This document shows positions 61,772-64,000 of a DNA stretch of 64,000 nucleotides, piece after piece. Origin of the DNA: Neoarius graeffei (Eukaryota; Chordata; Actinopteri; Siluriformes; Ariidae); contig NC_083577.1 in assembly GCF_027579695.1 (NCBI RefSeq), forward strand, positions 94,172,039 through 94,236,038, given 5' to 3'. The translations under genes were made by a program, and so were the position numbers. The notes under the pieces were generated by a model that saw only the letters and a list, made by a program, of their open reading frames with translations, was not told where the DNA came from and did no database searches. The first letter of the stretch is position 1. Each line of letters starts with the position of its first letter.

Positions 61772-61954
61772 GTCGTCTGGTTGGGGAGAGAGCTCCCCCT
61801 CTGCTCTCGCTCTCTCTTTAAGTAGGGCGCGGTCACTGGGGAAGACACACAAACACGTGTTAATAGACCTCAGGTGCAGTGATTCTGCCACTTACCTTCC
61901 CTGACTCCACCCTCCGGTCACAGACTGACGCTTGACCACGCCCCCGCTGCCACA
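61614..61954 (-). repeat. 5' LTR of the deleted Gmr1-like element, with CA tract
   Basis: 341 bp. The GT-rich segment has expanded to (CA)n at about 61737-61770. Ends CCGCTGCCACA at 61954. Confidence 0.9.
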
Positions 61955-63110
61955 AATGGGTTAACATTCCTATCCCTAAACTTGAGCAACTTGTCTCCTC
62001 AGTCCCCAAACGTTTACAAACTGTTGTAAAGAGAAAAGGGGATGTCTCACAGTAGTAAACATGGCCGTGTCCCAACTTTTTTGAGATGTGGTGTTGTCAT
62101 GAAATTTAAAATCACATAATTTTTCTCTTTAAATGATACATTTTCTCAGTTTAAACATTTGATATGTCCTCTATGCTCTATTCTGAATAAAATATGGAAT
62201 TTTGACACTTCCACATCATTGCATTCCATTTTTATTTACAATTTGTACTTTGTCCCAACTTTTTTGGAATCGGGGTTGTAGTAATAAGCGACCACGCTGC
62301 TGTTTCTTTAAATATTTTTAGAGAAAAACTTATTCATACACTCTAACTGGCAATTCCAGGTGAGATGTCTGCAAAACCCAGACTTTGTAAAATTTGTGGG
62401 AACTAAGACAGAGAACTATTTTGAGTTTAATACAGATCACACTAGTGCTACCGTAGCATGAGCTGGGAAGCATTCAAGGTTTTACATTAGGGGAGAAATT
62501 GAAAGTTACACAACCTCCAAGGCCAAACAAGGAAAAACAAAAAGGAAGACTTTGGAAAAACAAATTAAAAAGTTAGAGACAGAGCTAAATGAAAGGGACA
62601 ATGTAACAAATCAAAGAAATCTACTACTTTCTGAGAGCTAATTATAACAAATTATCTGTTTGGTAGTGCTGCAGAATGTTTCAACCACAAACTATCTTGC
62701 TATGATCAGGGAGAAAAGGCTGGAAAACTTTTGGTGTGGTGAATTTAAAAAATGCAGTCAGAGCAATTAACAGTGTAGTAACTCCTTCAGGAAATCTAAT
62801 AGTAGAGCCAATGGAAATTAATAACATTTTTTGAGAATTTTATGAGCGTTTATATAAATCAGAATGCCCCCAAGCTGCAGAAGAACGAGATGCATTTCTT
62901 AATCGGCTTCAGTTCCAGACGCTGACAGAAGATGCAAAAAAAGTTTTGGAAGGTGGTTTAACAGCTGAAGAGATCATTGGCCATACAAAATATTAACAGT
63001 GGTAAAACGCCAGGACCTGATGGCCTACCGATTGAATTTTACAAAGCGTTTCAAGAAAAATGACTTGTTCCACTCTTAAATATGTACAATGAATCTTATT
63101 GAAATGGAAA

Positions 63111-63132
63111 CCCCCCCCCCCCCCCCCCCCCC
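63111..63132. repeat. Poly-C run (22 C)
   Basis: Uninterrupted C tract inside the L1-type RT region. It could be an artefact of length calling. Confidence 0.9.
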
Positions 63133-63339
63133 AAGGTTGGCAATGATAACGTTCATCTTGAAACCAGGCAAGCCTTCTACAGAACGATCCTCATTCAGCC
63201 CAATAAGCCTATTGGGCTCAGACACAAAAATACTTTGTAAAGCCTTAGCAAGGAGATTAGATCCTTATATCCCACATCTAGTCCATAACAATCAGAATGG
63301 TTTTGTGCAAAAATGCCAAGGATTTCATAATATTAGATT

Positions 63340-63396
63340 AGATAAAACTTTATTGATCCCTTTGGGTGGGTTCCCTCAGGGAAATTAAGAATTTTA
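63340..63396 (-). mobile_element. Very short Rex1 3' end inside the L1-type RT
   Basis: 'attagattagataaaactttattgatccctttggg' followed by 'ccctcagggaaattaaga' is the complement of the Rex1 end at 32800-32870. It interrupts the L1 frame between FHNI and the VLNIIHEILDAK block. A TAT-rich stretch follows. Confidence 0.85.
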
Positions 63397-64000
63397 TTAT
63401 TATTATTTTTATTATATTGGAGGAGTCCTTAATATAATTCATGAAATCCTTGATGCTAAGGACACAGCAGTAATATCACTGGATGCCCGACAGGTGCTCG
63501 ATAGGATAAAATGGTCCTATTTATTTAATGTTTTGCCCAGATTCGGATTTGGAAAGAGCTTTCTCAGATGGATTCAGATTTTATATACAAATCTAATGGC
63601 CAATGTCTTAACAAATAATAGTTTCTAAAGCAGTCATCTTGGAATGATCTACACACCAAGGATGTCCTTTGTCACCGATGCTATTTATATTGGCCATATT
63701 GCCTTTGGCAATGGCAGTTAGAACGCATATGGGCCTGTCAGGTGTACAACTAGGACAACGGGAACATCGAATATCCTTATATGCTGACCATGTAATTCTT
63801 TTTCTAATAAACCTTTTTCGGAGTATTCCCAATTTAATGCCAGAGATTGAATTGTTTGGATGTTTCTCTGGTTATATTAACAACTTAATCATCAATACTA
63901 TTTTTGAACAAAGAAGACAGACTGAAACCAGTTATAAAAACCTCTTTCATTAATGCAAAGGAAGGATCTGCTTACCTTGGTGTCAGAATTACCCCTGAAA

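Larger units (their letters stand above)
59267..61954 (-). mobile_element. Internally deleted Gmr1-like Ty3 element (2688 bp)
   Basis: LTRs at 59267-59570 (3') and 61614-61954 (5'), TSD AATGG on both sides (59262-59266, 61955-61959). It keeps primer site, gag, protease and the end of RNase H. Integrase and RT are deleted, with the junction at about 60000-60050 containing some 35 bases of unmatched filler. It landed in a Tc1. Confidence 0.93.
57633..62278 (+). mobile_element. Tc1-family transposon (family A), enlarged by two insertions
   Basis: Ends CAACCCCGATTCC and GGAATCGGGGTTG with TA on both sides. Without the hAT segment (58459-58904) and the Ty3 element (59267-61954 plus duplication) it is about 1.5 kb, similar to the copy at 19357-20959. 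It sits in the endonuclease coding region of the L1-type LINE. Confidence 0.94.
45530..64000 (+). mobile_element. L1-type LINE, exploded by nested insertions (continues past the window)
   Basis: ORF1 (about 45560-46349), inter-ORF sequence, endonuclease start (49235-49410), endonuclease remainder (57238-57630), then RT (62281-64000). The pieces join in order once the hAT at 47019-49217, the L2 at about 49420-57230 and the Tc1 at 57633-62278 are removed. About 15 kb of insertions occupy a host element of about 3.5 kb within the window. Confidence 0.85.
62281..64000 (+). pseudogene. L1-type ORF2, endonuclease end and reverse transcriptase
   Basis: Starts with VISDHAAVSLNIFREKL (SDH catalytic end). 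Linker with many stops. RT: KTPGPDGLPIEFYKAFQ near 63008, FILKPGKPSTERSSFSPISL, ILCKALARRLDPYIPHLVHN, NGFVQKCQGFHNI; then, after a Rex1 stub, AVISLDARQVLDRIKWSYLF, CPLSPMLFILAILPLAMAVR and RISLYADHVILFL. The catalytic YADD reads YADH, so one Asp is lost. It continues past the window end. Confidence 0.85.

Noticed and set aside
1..64000. A host multi-exon gene spanning the window
   Set aside because: All recognisable coding segments belong to transposons, and no consistent chain of non-transposon exons was seen.

Overview
The window is vertebrate nuclear DNA from a ray-finned fish. The evidence is the mix of mobile families seen together: Rex1- and Rex3-type LINEs, L2-type LINEs whose 3' ends read like 'caaataaacttgatttga', several Tc1 families, a tRNA-headed SINE ending in (ATGAG)n, Gmr1-like and sushi-like Ty3 elements, hAT, PIF/Harbinger and THAP-type DNA transposons. 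The SINE and Tc1 types recall siluriform (catfish) genomes, but that is inference. No convincing single-copy host gene was found. Every long reading frame that makes sense is transposon-derived, and almost all are broken. The interest lies in how the elements are nested, deleted, primed and captured.

Layout, left to right. 1-3306: minus-strand Gmr1-like Ty3 element (5' LTR, gag, protease region) split by a complete Tc1 (252-1853). 3518-4788: gag/protease remnant of a second Ty3 element. 4791-5341: Tc1 ends around an L1-type fragment. 5345-7620: L2-type 3' ends in alternating orientation. 7627-15720: a minus-strand APE-type LINE split by a full-length plus-strand Gmr1-like element (7917-12834; 314-bp LTRs, TSD CAGTT, order gag-PR-IN-RT-RH). 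16195-17010: L2 fragment. 17512-17822: solo LTR of the same Ty3 family. 18392-21180: Tc1 fossils, one a complete element inside an L2 tail. 22000-25800: hAT element holding a SINE in an intron and a TA-flanked TIR transposon with a 99-bp perfect inverted repeat. 25803-31945: sushi-like chromovirus with signals for self-priming and -1 frameshifting, and a Harbinger-type element in its 5' LTR. 31946-32920: Rex1. 33673-36640: L2 5' fragment, Tc1 fossils, SINE. 36898-39483: THAP-type transposon inside an L2 tail. 40373-40984: CpG-rich non-repeat stretch, the best candidate for a host promoter. 41176-44150: second L2 family with a Harbinger copy and an ERV-like LTR. 44300-45527: Rex1.

45530-64000 is essentially one plus-strand L1-type LINE (coiled-coil/RRM ORF1, then endonuclease-RT ORF2) broken apart by successive insertions: hAT (47019-49217), an L2 LINE (about 49420-57230, itself split by a Rex3 and by a hAT carrying a Tc1 MITE), and a Tc1 (57633-62278, itself holding a hAT segment and an internally deleted Gmr1-like element). 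Matching target-site duplications support most of these nestings, so a relative order of insertion can be read directly.

Most coding regions carry stops or frameshifts. Many stops look like CGA to TGA changes, as expected for methylated CpG decay. The least damaged frames are Rex3 (one frameshift), the gag of the deleted Gmr1-like copy, and pol of the sushi-like element.
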